This document shows positions 27,201-42,200 of a stretch of 64,000 nucleotides of DNA, one piece after another. Source of the stretch: Pycnopodia helianthoides (lineage: Eukaryota; Echinodermata; Asteroidea; Forcipulatida; Asteriidae); the NCBI GenBank assembly GCA_032158295.1, contig CM063246.1, forward strand, positions 15,163,168-15,227,167, given 5' to 3'. The position numbers and the translations under genes were made by a program. Position 1 is the stretch's first letter. Each line of letters starts with the position of its first letter. The notes below the pieces were generated by a model. It was not told the origin of the DNA. It searched no databases and saw only the letters and a list, made by a program, of their open reading frames with translations.

Positions 27201-30200
27201 AAACCAAGGATGCCTCAGAAGTGATCTTCATCACTGCAGCTCGCAAGCCTGAAGAAACCTGTAAACAAGGGTGCTTGCTATGTGAACCAGAAACACCGTG
27301 GTTGACCCCTACTCTTCCACTATAAGTGTTCTGGATTCTTTTACATGCACTACCAAATCTAGTACCTGAGACATACGGCTTAGTGTCTCACTCGAAGGAC
27401 AAAGCAATGATGATAAATTATCTTGCTCAGGGACACAAGTGTCATGACTGGGACTCGAACCCACACTCTGCTGATCAGAAACACCAGAGCTTGAGTCCAG
27501 TGAGCTTAACTGCTCGGCAATGAAACGCCACAAAAACACCATTGTATATATATGGCCTGAATCTTGGTTCACTAGTGCTGTTTTCCCATTGTTAACATCG
27601 AGGAAGTTGCCTCAATTCCATATTTGTATAATACATCAATTAAAGGTATTGTACACTTTTGGTAACAGCTCAAAATCAGTGTCCACATTTTGGGTGATTA
27701 AACATATGCATGAACAAACAAACCTGTGAAAGTTTGAGCTCAATTGGTCATCGAGGTCACAAGAAAATAGTGAAAAGAGATCTTATGTGTTTTCTGTTTT
27801 TTCAAATTATCGCGCGCAATAATTACTATTGTTTTACTCGTTTCTCAGAAACGATAGCATTTTAGGCAGAGATATTCTAAGGAACCCTTTCAACCATTAC
27901 TTACTTTAAATCGTGTAAGTTATGTGTGAATCTGTGAACATTGTGTTTTTCGATCTTACCAATAGTGTACAGGGCCTTTAAGCTTAAAAGTTTAATATCT
28001 GTAAAACTTAAAACTATAGCTTATTAATTTATGTTTATCCCTAAACGTCAAAAGCTCTTGTCTAACTCTAGAATGTGACTTGTGGAAAAAACTCTGATTG
28101 CAGGTCACATTTTATGAACATGAGCAATTAGCAATTACAAATAATAAAGTATCAAATATCCGGGTGTGGTCCCTGGCTACAGGGCAATTAAAGGTAGTAT
28201 GGCTTCTGACTGGCATCCCGGAACAAAGATATAGATAGGTTGCAGTATGACGTAAATCGGCCATCTTTACGGGCAGTTTAGAACAAACAGTCGTGCGTTT
28301 CGTGTGAGAACGGCATGCGACACGCGCGCATTTCACGAAACTCTTTGCAGGATTGGTCAGTGAACAACGCGGCTGCGTTAATAAGTTGAGCGTTTGACGC
28401 ACATGCAAGCCAAAATGCAATTTGCCCGTAAAGATGGCGTCTACTGGGAACTGTCTATTGACAAATTAGAAATTAGGGAGAACGCCAACATAGGGCTGGA
28501 AGAGTGCCGCACTTTAATCCGAAGGTCGTTGGTTCAAATCCTGCTCCAGTCAATATTCGTTTGTGCAACCCCAAATTAATTGCTAATTAAGTTGAAGATT
28601 TTATAATAACTACTGAAGGTTGTCATGTTTATTTGTTTTTCTGATTGTAGAACCTAACAATGTTCCTGGCCCAGCCCAACTCGCTGACACATCTCAACAT
28701 GTCAGACACAGAGTGTGCCCTGGACAATGTGTTTGTCGCCCTCTTCAGGGGATGTTGCTCCAATCTTTCTCATCTTAACCTGGCTGGAAACACGTTTACA
28801 TACAGGTATTAGTACTACCAAGTTAGTGATCTATTCAACCCTTCAGACCCACTAGCAGCCGCAGGAGGCTTCTACCAAAATGCCAATAGCGGCCACAAAC
28901 AGCTGCAAGATTTGGTCTGATTCCATTTAAAACAAAAAGAAAAGGAATGGCCATGTCCTGAATGGACTATTTCACATACTATCTACATTTTATGAAAACA
29001 AAAATTTGTTTAGTGATAATTAGAGAAGTTTATTTTAATATTTTATAAGTTTTCAATGAAAAAATTAGTCAGATATTAGCCTTGTCTTGGCGTATGGTGG
29101 TTTTTCTGATTTTTCTTTCCTTTTTTTTCTCCGGGCCCTCCGGTTTTCCTCCCTCTGGAAAAATCAAACACTTTCAATTTCTGGCTGTGCTCCGTAGTCA
29201 TAAATGGGTTGCTGTGGCTGGCTGCCTCAGGCCCCCTCGCATGCCTGCTTCTCAAACATGTTGTAGCCACCTTCTTCGCAATTCAGCTTCTCAGCTGCTA
29301 GTAAGGATGATTAGCCTCCAAAATTATTATAATATCATTTAAATAATTGTTGTTTGTGGAATTTTTTCTCCATTTTCAGGAGGGGCAAGGATGTACCAAT
29401 CCAGGTGTCCTTCAAGCAGTTCTTTGCCACTTGTACCAAGCTCAAGTACTTGAATATGGCCAGGAATAAACTTCCTTATGAAGTAGTCAAGTAAGTGTCC
29501 TTTTATTTCCATTTATTTCTTCATCCTCGGTTGTCAAATTGGTGCCGCCATGGATTGAACTTATCAGAATGTTTTTGTGTTGTCACAAATTTTTGGACCT
29601 TAAAATGCACGTTACGTCACTGCAGGTGGGGCGATCTCACAAAGATGTCAAAAGTAGGTTGGCACATCCTGTGGCACGCATACATCTCCGTTGCTCTATA
29701 ATTGTTTTACCTGTAAGATGGCAGTAGGATGATGTCAATGCATAAGGTGTGAATCAGTTAGAATATTTCACTGTTTGGTTTTGTGAGGAAGCAGGAATGT
29801 TGAAGTTTGATATTTCTTGTCTCTTAATACAGGGAGGTCCTCCTTGGTATTGGATCCAATGACAACCTTCATGACGTGGAGCTGGACCTCAGTAGTAATG
29901 ATGTAAGATCATTGGTATTTCGTTAGCACTAGCATCTTGTTATTCTTACCGTACTTATTGTAATTCCGATGTGAGTATGCCTTGTTCTGTTCAATAAGAT
30001 GGATTAATAAGCAAGACAGTTCTTTTCAGAACTAAGTAGTCTCCCAAATTCCAAAATCTGTTGTTGATTTTGAATGTGTTTTTAGCTGAAGACAGAGGGA
30101 TGCCGGGTTATTGCAGGTGGTATTGCTCATGTCACCAACATTGCTACACTGAGTCTAAGCGACAATGACTTCAATATAGAACTTTCTCACCTCGTTGATT

Positions 30201-33200
30201 GGATCGGACAGAATAAGGCTATTCGCTCATTGGACCTCAGCAAGAACATGTGCAGTCTCAAGTACAAGTAAGTCATGAATAAACATGAAGGGTAGTGAAG
30301 TAATAGGGTTGTGATTGGATAGGACAGAATAAGGCTATTCGCTCATTGGACCTCAGCAAGAACATGTGCAGTCTCAAGTACAAGTAAGTCATGAATAAAC
30401 ATGAAGGGTAGTAAAGTAATAGGGTTGTGATTGGATAGGACAGAATAAGGCTATTCGCTCATTGGACCTCAGCAAGAACATGTGCAGTCTCAAGTACAAG
30501 TAAGTCATGAATAAACATGAAGGGTAGTAAAGTAATAGGGTTGTGATTGGATAGGTCACGATATAAAAGACGTATTCATTGGACGGCAGTGAGAATAACA
30601 TAAAAGTATCCTGTTTGTAAGTGCGATGTAATTCCACTATAAGCCACGCCCACTTCACTCTCACTGGCTCCATCGATGACCAGAAACCCATATGAGTTGC
30701 ATGGAGCTAGATTTTCTTTTCTGTTTTTTTATAATGTTGATAATTGGACAAGCTTTTACATGCATTTTTCAAAGACTAAAGCTCTGCTCAGAATAAATAA
30801 TTTCATGTTGAAGATCTTGTCACCCTGCTTGTATTTCCTTGTAACTTCTCATTGGCAAGTTTTTATTACAAAGACTTCCTGTTTTGTTTTAATAACAGGC
30901 AGCTGCTGAAGGTGCTGGAAACCATTGTAAACGTCATTCAGGGGGAAGGAGTGGTAAATATCAGGTTAAAGACCAGCTAGAATGAAAACGGCAACAACAA
31001 GTGATCTTTGCTGAAATTCATTTGAAATGTTTTCAATGGACAAGGAAATTGAGTTCACATGAGACTAAACAGGTTTTAATTGTGCAAAAAAACAATCATT
31101 TTTGAATACCCTTCTCCGGTGCTTTTCAGAAAGATTCGTGAAAAGCCCCATTACGTCATCACTCATGTTATGTTATTTGTGGGAGCTCTGTTTTGTATAG
31201 CCGCTTTGTTGCAACATGGAGGTATTACAAAGCAACAACCCACAAATGACCTCAAAGTGTTGTCATTTTGAAACGTGCCATCATTGGCAGAAGTGTAGCT
31301 GGAGGTTGGGGCCTAATTTTGTTATCGTTAATTACCAAAAGTTCAGATGTGTAAAAATATCAAAATTACATTTACATGATAAACAAACATATTATTAACA
31401 AGTTTAAATAGCATTCCCGTTAAAATTATTTCGCTCAAGTACCTGTTTAAACAATTATTCATGTCATTGAAAAACGCTAAAATCTCCTAAAATAGCACCT
31501 ACGTTATGAGACACAACCTTTTTGCGCTGAGCATTCCAAGCGAGACACAACCTTTTTGCAAAAAGCGAGAAACAACAGTTTTACACGAATGCAAATTATG
31601 AATTTTCGTAAAAAAGGGCTGCAGCAGCGTATGGTAAAATGATCCCTGTTTCCTAAGAGGAAATTCTCTTTGTGGAGGGTCAAAGTTATAATAGCTACCG
31701 GCTCTTAAATATGTTGTTCTCTCATATTTCTCGGAAAGCAAACAGTGAATCGTTTTAAGTAAAGCCAGTACTCGAACCTTATGATTCTTTTCGAACAGAA
31801 GATGCAACTACATCAAATTAAGTATTAAGTCGTTTACACATAGCTATTATTTTTCTTGATGAAGTAGTGAATTTAGTGCAGATTAATCCCTGTAAATAAT
31901 TACTGTTAATATTATTGACTGAATGTTGATTTTGTTGATTTCTGTTGTTGATTATCAGAGAGAAAAATATAAATGGATTTTTTTGCTACAGTGATTTGTT
32001 TTGTGACATCTCACTTTTCAGATCAATCTTAGCTCTTGGTGAAATCGCAACCAGGGTAAATAGTTGCCCTTGTCATTTGGATAGGTACACTGTATTGTTA
32101 TTATTTGTTAATGTTTCTGCAGCCCCTACACACCCTGTCGTTGGCTGACAACAAGATGAAGTTTGAGACTATTCAGATCATCAATGCCTTGGGGAGTAAC
32201 ACAACGCTGACCAGTGTGGATATCAGGTGAGGTCTTTATCATGCTGCCACCATCTTGGTCATGTTCCTTGCATCCTATAGCAGTAATGGATGCTAATATT
32301 CCTTGTACACAAAGGAACCAGACTATTTTTTCCTTCCAGCCTCGGGTTGGTTACATTGATTTGAATGGGAAAAATCAGGATGACCGCACCATAATGGTGC
32401 AACCCACAAGACTCGTACTGGTGTAACCCACAAGACTCGTACTCTGATGACAGTACAGTTTAAGTTCCACTCCCAGCCGTGCTGGATGTGGCCTGTGTGG
32501 CCGTTAATGGCTACATCTAAAAACCTCAAGACTACATTATTACCATTGTTTCATAAAACTCTGCTGACTATTGTGGATGGATTTGAAGTTAAAAATGAAA
32601 TGTGATATCCTTTCATATTGTTATCAGCGATGAGAAATTTCAGACTCTTGTCGGAATTCAGACTTTTTAAGTCAGCCTGGTGAAGAAAAACAGCCCTTGT
32701 TTTTTCCCACATATAAAGAAATCCTGCTCTTTGATCTACTTCTCTAGTGCTGAGGACACTGTTCCCAGAATCTCCTTGAAATCTAAACCCCAGGGGGTTA
32801 CCAAAAGGTGGAAATGCCATCATTTCAACATACCTCCTAAAATTTGAATCCTAGTTTCAGACTTGTTTGTCAGCAATGATTCTCACACCTGGTTATACAG
32901 GGTTAGACACTTTATACTGAAATCTTCAAAATAAAATCAAATTCTTAAGCTGTTAACTAATATGCCAATGCATTTCTTGCTAGCTACGTTTTGAAAGGTG
33001 GCTGCCAACTGTTTTGAACGAGTTGTTTGATTGGTGTGCGGAGACAACATCCTCTGTACACCAATCTGATTGCAATGTTTTACCATTCATTCTACTTGAT
33101 GTGCAGTGGTAACAACATGGGAGACATTGGTGCCCGTATGCTGGCCAAGGCACTACAGTTGAACACCAAGCTACACACAGTCAAACTAGATGGCAATGGT

Positions 33201-36200
33201 ATCACAGCTTCAGGGTTCAACGATCTTGCCAACGCATTAGAAAAGTAAGTTGCATATTGGAAATTTTGTTTAGTGTTATATATTAGCTCGGTATTTTTCC
33301 GTTGGGGCAAGCTGAACAACTTTTAAAATGTTTCCCTGGCAGTGTCCCGAGCTGATTAAATTGGCCTCAATTTTCAGACTGTGCATTGATATATATTCAT
33401 AATACAGTTTTTAGACCATGTAACCCTTGTTTACAACAAGAGTGACCTTGTACATTCCAGGGCCTTTCTGGCAGGCAAGATACTACACTGGTCACATGGG
33501 AAATTTGACATTTTGTATCATAATTACCACACGAATTCAAGAGTTATGAAAATAACAGTTGAATAAAATTTAAGATGTGCCCCCTTTCTCCATGTCAAAA
33601 GTTGATAAAAATCAGTCAGTGCAATCTCCACAAAATATAACATTTTTTCTGCAATTCAACCTCTGGTTGCTAAGGAAGATCTAAATATGCGGGATCTATC
33701 AGCCCATAGTAATGCACCACCCAAACCTTTGGGCTTCCACAAAATTTCTGAGTGGTACTCCATATGGTTGGTTTAGCAGACAACAATGTATCAAAATAAG
33801 ACAAAACTGTGGATATATTTAATGGGGGTTTGGGGGTTACAATTGTTGTTCCTTTTTTGATTTGATTTGGATTTGTAAATTTTGATTTGACCCTCAGGAA
33901 CTACACTCTGAAGTACATGCCTACTCCTGTCAATGATGTAACGGCTGCGTTGAAGATCAACGCTGAGAGGACGTCAGAGTCATTGCAGAAGATCCAATCT
34001 CTACTGCAGAGGAATCACAGCCAGCATAAGTTCTCTGATGATCAAGCCTTCAGACTACAGCAGGGCTTTCTCTACACCACAGCTCACCAGGTAAAGTAGG
34101 ATAGGAGTTCTTGCTCTTATTAGCCCCGGTGGATTGCACCAACGTTGTTCAACAATGTGAGAGTCCATTTGCAGGACAAACGCTGTGTTGCCTAAAATGC
34201 GCACTAGACTGTATAACACACTGGACATTGACTCCCAAAATAGTAAAAACAAGACTGTCTGTTAATGCGCATAGAGGCTTCTACATTATGCGCTTTATAA
34301 ATGTTGTGTAGTTTTATTATTATTGTTATTATTATTATTGTGATGATGAGATCAGTAAATTGGGTCAATAGGTCCATGGCCGTGATCAGCTACATTACAG
34401 TAAAAAATGTTAAGAGTATAGACGTGATGTCTTGACGAAGCTTAAACATGAAGTTTCTGCCGAGTGGTGTGTGCACACATCACATTTTGAATTAATTGAT
34501 TTTGGTGTAGGAGTGACGTCTTGACCACATCGCCTTTGAATTAAGTGACCTCTGACATCACGTGTGTTGTGTAATGCACGTAAAAGAACCCAGATACACT
34601 TATCGTAAAGAGAAGCGGTTTGCCCCGGTGTTGCTGGATTGATCGGCAGCATATTGCGCCAAAGCACCTTGTAAACCATTTCATGGTGCTATGTAAAGAA
34701 ACAGGTCTCATACTTCAAAACGCAGCTCCGCACACCTTGTAAGAAAAATACTGAGCACTCTGAGATGCCAATTGGTGTGATAAAGTGCTATATAAGAACT
34801 TAGTATTATTATTACTATTGTAACTGTTTTAGATGGTTGATAAGTTGGTCGTCCAGATCCAGGATACCATTATTGAGCTTGCTGACTGTACCGACGAAGA
34901 TGTCCAGGAAGACGTCAATAAAGCACAGAGTTACATACAAGATGCTGATAACTCTAAACTGGTAAGACAACCAAAGGCTGCAACCTCATCCCACCTATTG
35001 AACCTCAAGGCCATGTGGAACATTTGGCTGTTGTAGTTTTTGTTGTTATTGATGTCTTTGTTTGATAAGCTAGTTTGTACACAGTGTGAATCTGGAGGAT
35101 ACCAATTCTACAATGAGTCTATACCCATTCCTTACCTAAGGGGACTTGTTTTTACAAAATATATATCTCTGTGTCAATGCAAAAATGTTGCATCTCATAA
35201 AATAGCACTTACGTTAATGCACGAGTTTAAAATTTTCAAAATGTTGTATTTCGCTTAAAGCGTCCTGGATGTACACACAAACAAGTACGTGCTGAGATAC
35301 ACAGTTTTTGCACGGACGCAACTATTATACTAGACACAAAAAAGCAATTGTTCAGGAGCATTTTGACCGGGTACACTTTCATCAATTGAGGGAACTATCC
35401 CTTGCTATCCGTGGTTGCATTTTGCCGGCCAAGGTCAGAAACAAAAAAACACTTACTCAGGAGCACAATGACCAGAGACTTATCTCAAAGAGCTGCTTAG
35501 GCAGAAAATATTGCTTAGTGATTTCCTGTTAAGCAAAAATGAGCAGGGTCCCAGTCACACATGGTACATGTGAAATGTTATTTTGGCCAGTAACATTCTA
35601 CTAAGCATCATTTTGTTGTGTTTAGCTACTTTTTGCAGCTCCATGAAATTGAGCCCTGTTTTCATAATCTTCTGAGCAGAAAATATTGTCTAACTAATCT
35701 ACTTGCTAAATGGCAAAAAGCAAGAAACCAGCCAGAAACAGCCAGAGTAGTAAATAAATATTTTCTTTCCTTTATTTCTCTTATATATATCTTTGTGGAT
35801 GTTACACTCTTTTTTCTTCACCACTTTTACCTTGTTTAGTTATTCCAATCTGACCATGTTGACATTTTTTTCTTGGTAGTTACTGGCTGCCCTCCATCAG
35901 GTAGCTCTCAACGCAGACGGCACCGATGTGAAAAACAAGCTTGATGACATGGCTGGGCAGCTGCGTGGCATCGTTGAAAATCAACTCAAGGTAGGCTGAC
36001 CACTCAATAAAGGTTACTCACTGATTGACAACAGATCCACTCACTTATGAGTTGTTAAAAGTGAGCGTTTTATTTGTGTAAACTAATATGAGTTTCCACC
36101 AACCTTGTGAGTTGATCTTGATGATTCTTTTATTTCTGATATTCATGAGTAAGCTAACTGGGAATCCACCATTCAAAAAATGGTATATTTTTCGCACGGT

Positions 36201-39200
36201 AACATTTTAAAAATTAACTAATTTGTAGATGTATTCTTTTGAATCCTTTGTCATACATGACCATTTGAATGATAAAGATTGATTAGTCACCAGGACAGGT
36301 TATTGAACCTTACTATAACAAACCTTTCAAAATCAGATCCTGGGTTTTGATGGAGTCTGGCAGATTCTATATTTCATAGCCCATGGCAGTCGGGTTGGCC
36401 TAGTGGTATCTTTCCTCGCCTCCACCTCGGGACCCCGGTTCGAATCCCACCAGGGGCACTGTGTGGATTGGGTTTTCAGTTCCTACCTGGATTGCGTGGG
36501 TTTTCTGTAGTATTATTATTTGGGGTTTTCATCCCACATCTAAAACTGAAACTTCCTTCTTTGTCTTCTCTCCATGGGGATCTGGGCTGGTATAGTGATT
36601 AAGTTTGCTTTTCTGAGAGTCCTTGGCCACACAACCAGAAATAATAAATGAAATGAACCATCCCACCACTTTGAGCATTGGCCAGGATGTATTCATTTGT
36701 ACACATTGGATTTGAGTTATCAAGGAATGGAAAACTTTCATTGTTACAGTTTCTAGCCAGTTGTGTTTTTCATTTTTTCACTTTCTGCAGTTGTCACAGA
36801 TAAGATCGGTTGTAAACATCTACACGTACGTTAATAACTAAATCTTGAACCATATATATACATTTGTTTTACAGTGTAGCGCATCAGGGATGCTAACGAC
36901 ATCCACCAAGCAGTGTAGTCATACAATGGAGGATAGCGCCCTCAAGGAGAGTCTAGATAACGTATGCCAGGGTCAGAGTAGTATGCCTCAGAGATTCCTG
37001 CAGGATGTAGTGGAGCAGGTCGGAGCCGCCATCTCCAACAAAATGGGGTAAAGTTTGTCTATTTCAAAAGATTTTTATGAATTTCATGGTACATAGAAAT
37101 GGCGGTATTGTGCATTCTTGGCTTGATGTCACAGAGAGCTATGATTGATCTTAACCCTTAGAGTGCCAGCCTTGTTTTAAAAATTCTCAATCCACAGGCC
37201 GGCCATTTAAAAAAAAAAAAAAAAAAAAAAAATATCGAGTAGTAGAACGTAAAGGAACGTTGGCGGCCTGTGAATGGAGATTCAGTTTGACGTTTCAGAA
37301 CGTTGGCGGCGCTCGAAGGGTTCCGTGCCGGTCGTGTTTTGGCCGTTCTTTATCCAGAGGGCATTTATATATTTTTTTGGTGGACTAGTAAAACGCATGG
37401 GAACGTTGGCGGCCTGTGGATGGATACTTTGTTTGACGTTTCAGAACGTTGGCGGCACTGGAAGGGTTAAGATGTGTTTCAATCTAAGTGTGATGTCACA
37501 GTCACTATTGCAATGTTGACAACTCATCTTAAGATCAATGTTAGTGCTTTGTAAAATCAAACCCTGACAAAGCAATGACATGCTACGCTAATACCTAATG
37601 AATATTGTACTGTCTTGTTGAATATAGAGAGGCACATTTGGCCATGGCTAGTCACATCTCAGACAACATCACTGATGAGATCATGGAGCATCTGACAGAC
37701 TGTTATCACAAACTGGTAGGTTAAAAAAAACAGACACATTAGAAAAGTAATAGCTGATTTTATGAAATTCTTAGTCCAAAATGTTTTGTGGGTATAAAGT
37801 GACTATAGACAATTTGCAGATGTGTTACATGCAGAGTTTGACCTTAACTGTCAACCGTTCACCAAATGCAAAAGAAAACAGTGGTGGAGCAAAGTCAAAA
37901 CACTTCCATTTGTAGTCTGCCGGGCCAGAAATTTTGTTGAACAGTCAAAATTAATGAGTGAAGGATTGTGGAACTAACATTGAAATTTTTTGACAAAAGC
38001 TTGTAAATCAGGAAACCACAAGCTCAAATGAGATACTTACTTATAAACGTGTAAAATGATTGTTTACTTTTAAAAAGCAGAAATTTTCTTGCAACATGGG
38101 TGCCTTGAACATTTTTGTTGTTCCATGATGTGGTTTTTCATTCGGTTTCAACTGCAACAGCTAAGTTGTGCACCACTAGTAACTAGTGTATGTGTTGAAG
38201 AGCGAAAAGAAGCTTGGTTGAATTTTTTTTTATTTAGAAATACTTGCAACTACATACAGACCACTTAAAATTTGGAATCATTAGTGCGGCAGGATGGTGA
38301 CAAAACAGGTTAAAGAAAATCCCTGTTTCACACAGCTACCTTTACTGCCTAATTTGTTTTTCTCGTTTGTTAGTGGAGATGGCAATTTGCTAATAAGGTA
38401 AATGCTGGGAACGTTTGTCAGGAGGATTGGTACAGTATCAAGGTTATACAAAGTAAATTTTCAGAATAAAAATTGTTTATAAGTTGATTTCAATCATACC
38501 TACCATGTGTGCTGACTTTATAATTTGTATGCTCAGCCAAACCTTGATAACCTTTGTTTCAATCTTGGTAGAATAGTTTAGCTTCAACCCAACTGGAATA
38601 AAGATTGGAATAAAAGTTCAGTCACAGAAACTAATCTTCGCCTTCCCGTCTTGGTTTTTTTTTACAGTTGGAACACCAGGCAATGTACAAGACCAGGAAG
38701 GGATCTCTTTTGACGAACGGCACAGAAGCAATGACCAATGACCATCATGATGAAGGAGACAAGAAAGTCAACGAGGGGAAGACAGATGAAGAAAAGGTTT
38801 GTTTCCTTCTTAGGCTCGGGTGTTCTCATCTTCACACGAGAAGCAAATGATGGAATCATGAAGTCATGGTGAAAGATTCTCTTCAGTTGAAGTGTGTCCA
38901 ACTTGTGTTGATCATTACACAAAAATTCGTGTCCACTTATAGCAAGCTCATTGTGTTCAATAACCCATCCTGTGTGATCCACAACTGTAACCTTACCTAC
39001 CTGGGGTGCGTTCCACTCAGGCTAACAATGCAAACGCTTGGTAATTACGCATACATTTTCAAAGTGCAACGCGTTAACTGCAAAAGGCGTTTGCACATGT
39101 TTGCAAAATTCGGCAAACGCTCTGGGAAGGTATTAGTTCTGTTCGCCAACAAAACAATAATGGTGAAAACAGCGCAAAAGCGATAACAAAACCATCAATA

Positions 39201-42200
39201 CTAGACTAATGTGACCTAACTCTTACCTCAAACAAATCAGATTGGTTGTAGTATTAAGTGTATTCGTCTAATTGTATTGGTTCACAAATGTAGTGAATGT
39301 AAGTTGTAAGGAAAATGTTTCATTTTAATTTGAAAAGCAGATGACAGAACATTGCCAAACGCACAGATTGATACTGCAGCATGATTGGTCTGACAGATTG
39401 AAGCGAATTGCGTACATGTTTTTAACACAACGCGTTCTGGTTCAAATTGTTAGTGCGACGCACATTTTAAAAGCAGTAGCGCAAACGTTCATGCCAACGG
39501 AACGCACCCCTGTCACTCAAGGTCACAACCAGAAGGAACACACTAATCTCAGGTAGCTTTAGAACTCTTACCCATACCATGGAATGAGCTGCTATCCCAT
39601 GTACTGGTCCTGCTCAAGGCAAGTCTGAATTTTGGTTCTGGCTACAGCTGTGGCTGTTGCTATGGGCCTGCTATGCTTCAATGCATACTAACATGGCAAT
39701 CAAGCCACAGCTACAGCTGCAGCCATATCATTCAACCTGCTTCAAAAAGCTCCACGGTTCAACATGAGTTATTTAACACATGTATATTAGCTACATTAAT
39801 TGTGACAGTTGTATTCCTTTATTGTTACTTATTCCTGCATATAAAGAACTTTCATAAAGTTCTCAATTTTGTATAATTATTTTTGCACAGATGTACATAA
39901 TCAAGCATTCAACTAATTTTGAATTGCTATTTGCTATATAAGTGGATATGCCACTGCGTCTAGTATACAGTCCTAACATATTCCTAGTATGCATTCAATC
40001 GGAGTGTGACACAGGTACCATGAGCTGATGACAGGCACACAGTGTGTAGGTAAATGGCCATCTTGGGGGGCTTATCATTTGTGAAAATGAGCTAATGACT
40101 TTTACTGATGGATTTTTTGGTGTGGCTCAGTCAGAGTTCGGTCTTTGCCACTGGTTTTTCCCACTCGATAGTTTATTTGTTTGTTTGCGTATATAGTTTC
40201 AGGAAATGGAGAAATGTAAAGTTTGAAAAAAAGGCAGTAAAAAGAAGTACACTTTTTTTTTAAGCACAATAGAAACTTTTGTTTATCAACTTCCACAGTC
40301 AGGAATGAGAAACATCAGACTGTTATTTAAACTCAGACCTTTTGTTTGCCTCCTGAATAAGCAGCTACTATTTTCTTCAGTAATTATGAAATCCTGCTGT
40401 TAGTGCTGAGGATACTGTTCCAAAAAGCTTCATTAAGTCTACAACTCCAGGGGTTACTGAATGCCATCATTTCAACGTACCTCTTAAAATTTGGATCCTA
40501 GTATTAAACTTTTTTTGTCAGCAATGATTGTCACCCCACACATTGTGAAGAAATACATACGTCCGGATGAGATGGTATTTCATAATTTACAGAAAACTTG
40601 AGTTTGAATTAAGTTAAAAATTTGCACTTCTTAAAAATTAGATTTTCACATTTTACAGGTTTTTCCCCCATTACCATAGTTGATGTTCCTTAAGCACCTG
40701 CTCCCCCTCCCCCGCCCAAAAAAAACACCCCACCAAAAATGTGTGCACTGTTTTGTTTAACTCTGATGTATTAAGTACCAGAGAGCCACACCAACCACAC
40801 TTGGTATACCAGTCCATTCCCAACTTCATATAAGCTGTTAACCACCCAAGTTTGCTAAGTATTTACCTCTTTTGTACTGGAAGGTCTCTAGTCAAAAAGC
40901 TAATTGAGTTATGCATGAAATGACAATTTTTCCTATAAGTTTTTTTTTATCAGTTTATTTTTTGACTATTTTGTTGTTGTTGACTATTATATCCCAAACC
41001 AATAATTGGATGATTTTAATCAATTTTATATTTTCGTTTTTGATATGGTAAAGCTCTCTTGATGTTTTTTTTGCGCCATCAAGGTATTTGGTTTGAAAAA
41101 TAATTTTAACGAAAATATATGTTATTTGTTAGCTGGCATGAGACAAAACTATTGCCTTACAAAGCTATGCAACATACTAATGTCCGATGTTTTGGGGAAG
41201 GGTCTTGCCGTCCACTTCCTAAGCCAGGAAGGGTCTTATTTTAAAGTAATGACTTAATTACAAAAAAAGGGGAAAATATAAAGAGAAAGCCACTCGGCTT
41301 GAACTTACTGTCTGATCATTCAATAATGATGTCATATGGTGCACTATGCCAGCCTGCAATTATGATACCATGTGGTGAAGGCATCTACACTACACTCAAA
41401 TAGTTCAGTGCTCAGTTGTTCCACCATCTAGGGAACCTGTACAGTTGAATGATTTACCAACTTCACTTGCAACTGACGTGGAAAGTAGGAGGGTTAATAT
41501 GTATAACTTAATACAAAAAAACAAGTGTGAATTGGAAGCAACATTTGATTGACAATAGAGACCCTTGACCCATCCTAACAGAGTATTGAAGGGCGGCTAA
41601 CCAGGCATGAGGGATCACGGTACCTGAAGGGTAGTGTCGGCCGGAGTGACTCCCTACGTTATAAGGCAGGTTCTCCTTCCATCAACCTGGGATGTTCACC
41701 CCCTCTATTAATCAACTATGGACTGTTCTTGATTTTTTGACATGGTGTTTGCAACTGCTGTTTGATTCTTAACAGACCTTTATCACGGTGTGGCCATCTT
41801 TCTTTAATTCTGTCTGAATAAATGTAGCAGAAGGGAGGCTGGGAAGGCAAATTAGTCTGGGTTCTTTCTGTTTTATGAGAATCAATGTCCCTAATTCAAG
41901 TGTGTTCTTGTGTACAGGGCAACATGACCAAAATGGCAGGAGCACGATAAAGGCCTATGGACCTTTGTCATCTTTTAATAATGCAAACAAATGTTACCAA
42001 AGGGAGGGTGGAGATAAAATTAATCTGGTCCCTTGTTACGAAATGAGAGTGTAAACCATCATTGTCAGTGTATGCAAGGATGGTTACAAGACAGGGATAG
42101 ACAAAGTGACCTTCTTGAGGCTGGAAACTGAAAATAGCCTGGCCCTTTGACCTCTAACCAGTGCAACAATTATCACTTCACGCAGGGAATCAAACAAAGA

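Noticed and set aside
36388..36462. tRNA gene with A and B boxes
   Set aside because: No complete cloverleaf or acceptor stem, and it is followed by a SINE body seen again at 25735.
36789..36845. Possible CARMIL exon after the CTGCAG at 36791
   Set aside because: Its frame reaches a TAA quickly and no CARMIL similarity; the true acceptor is at 36874.
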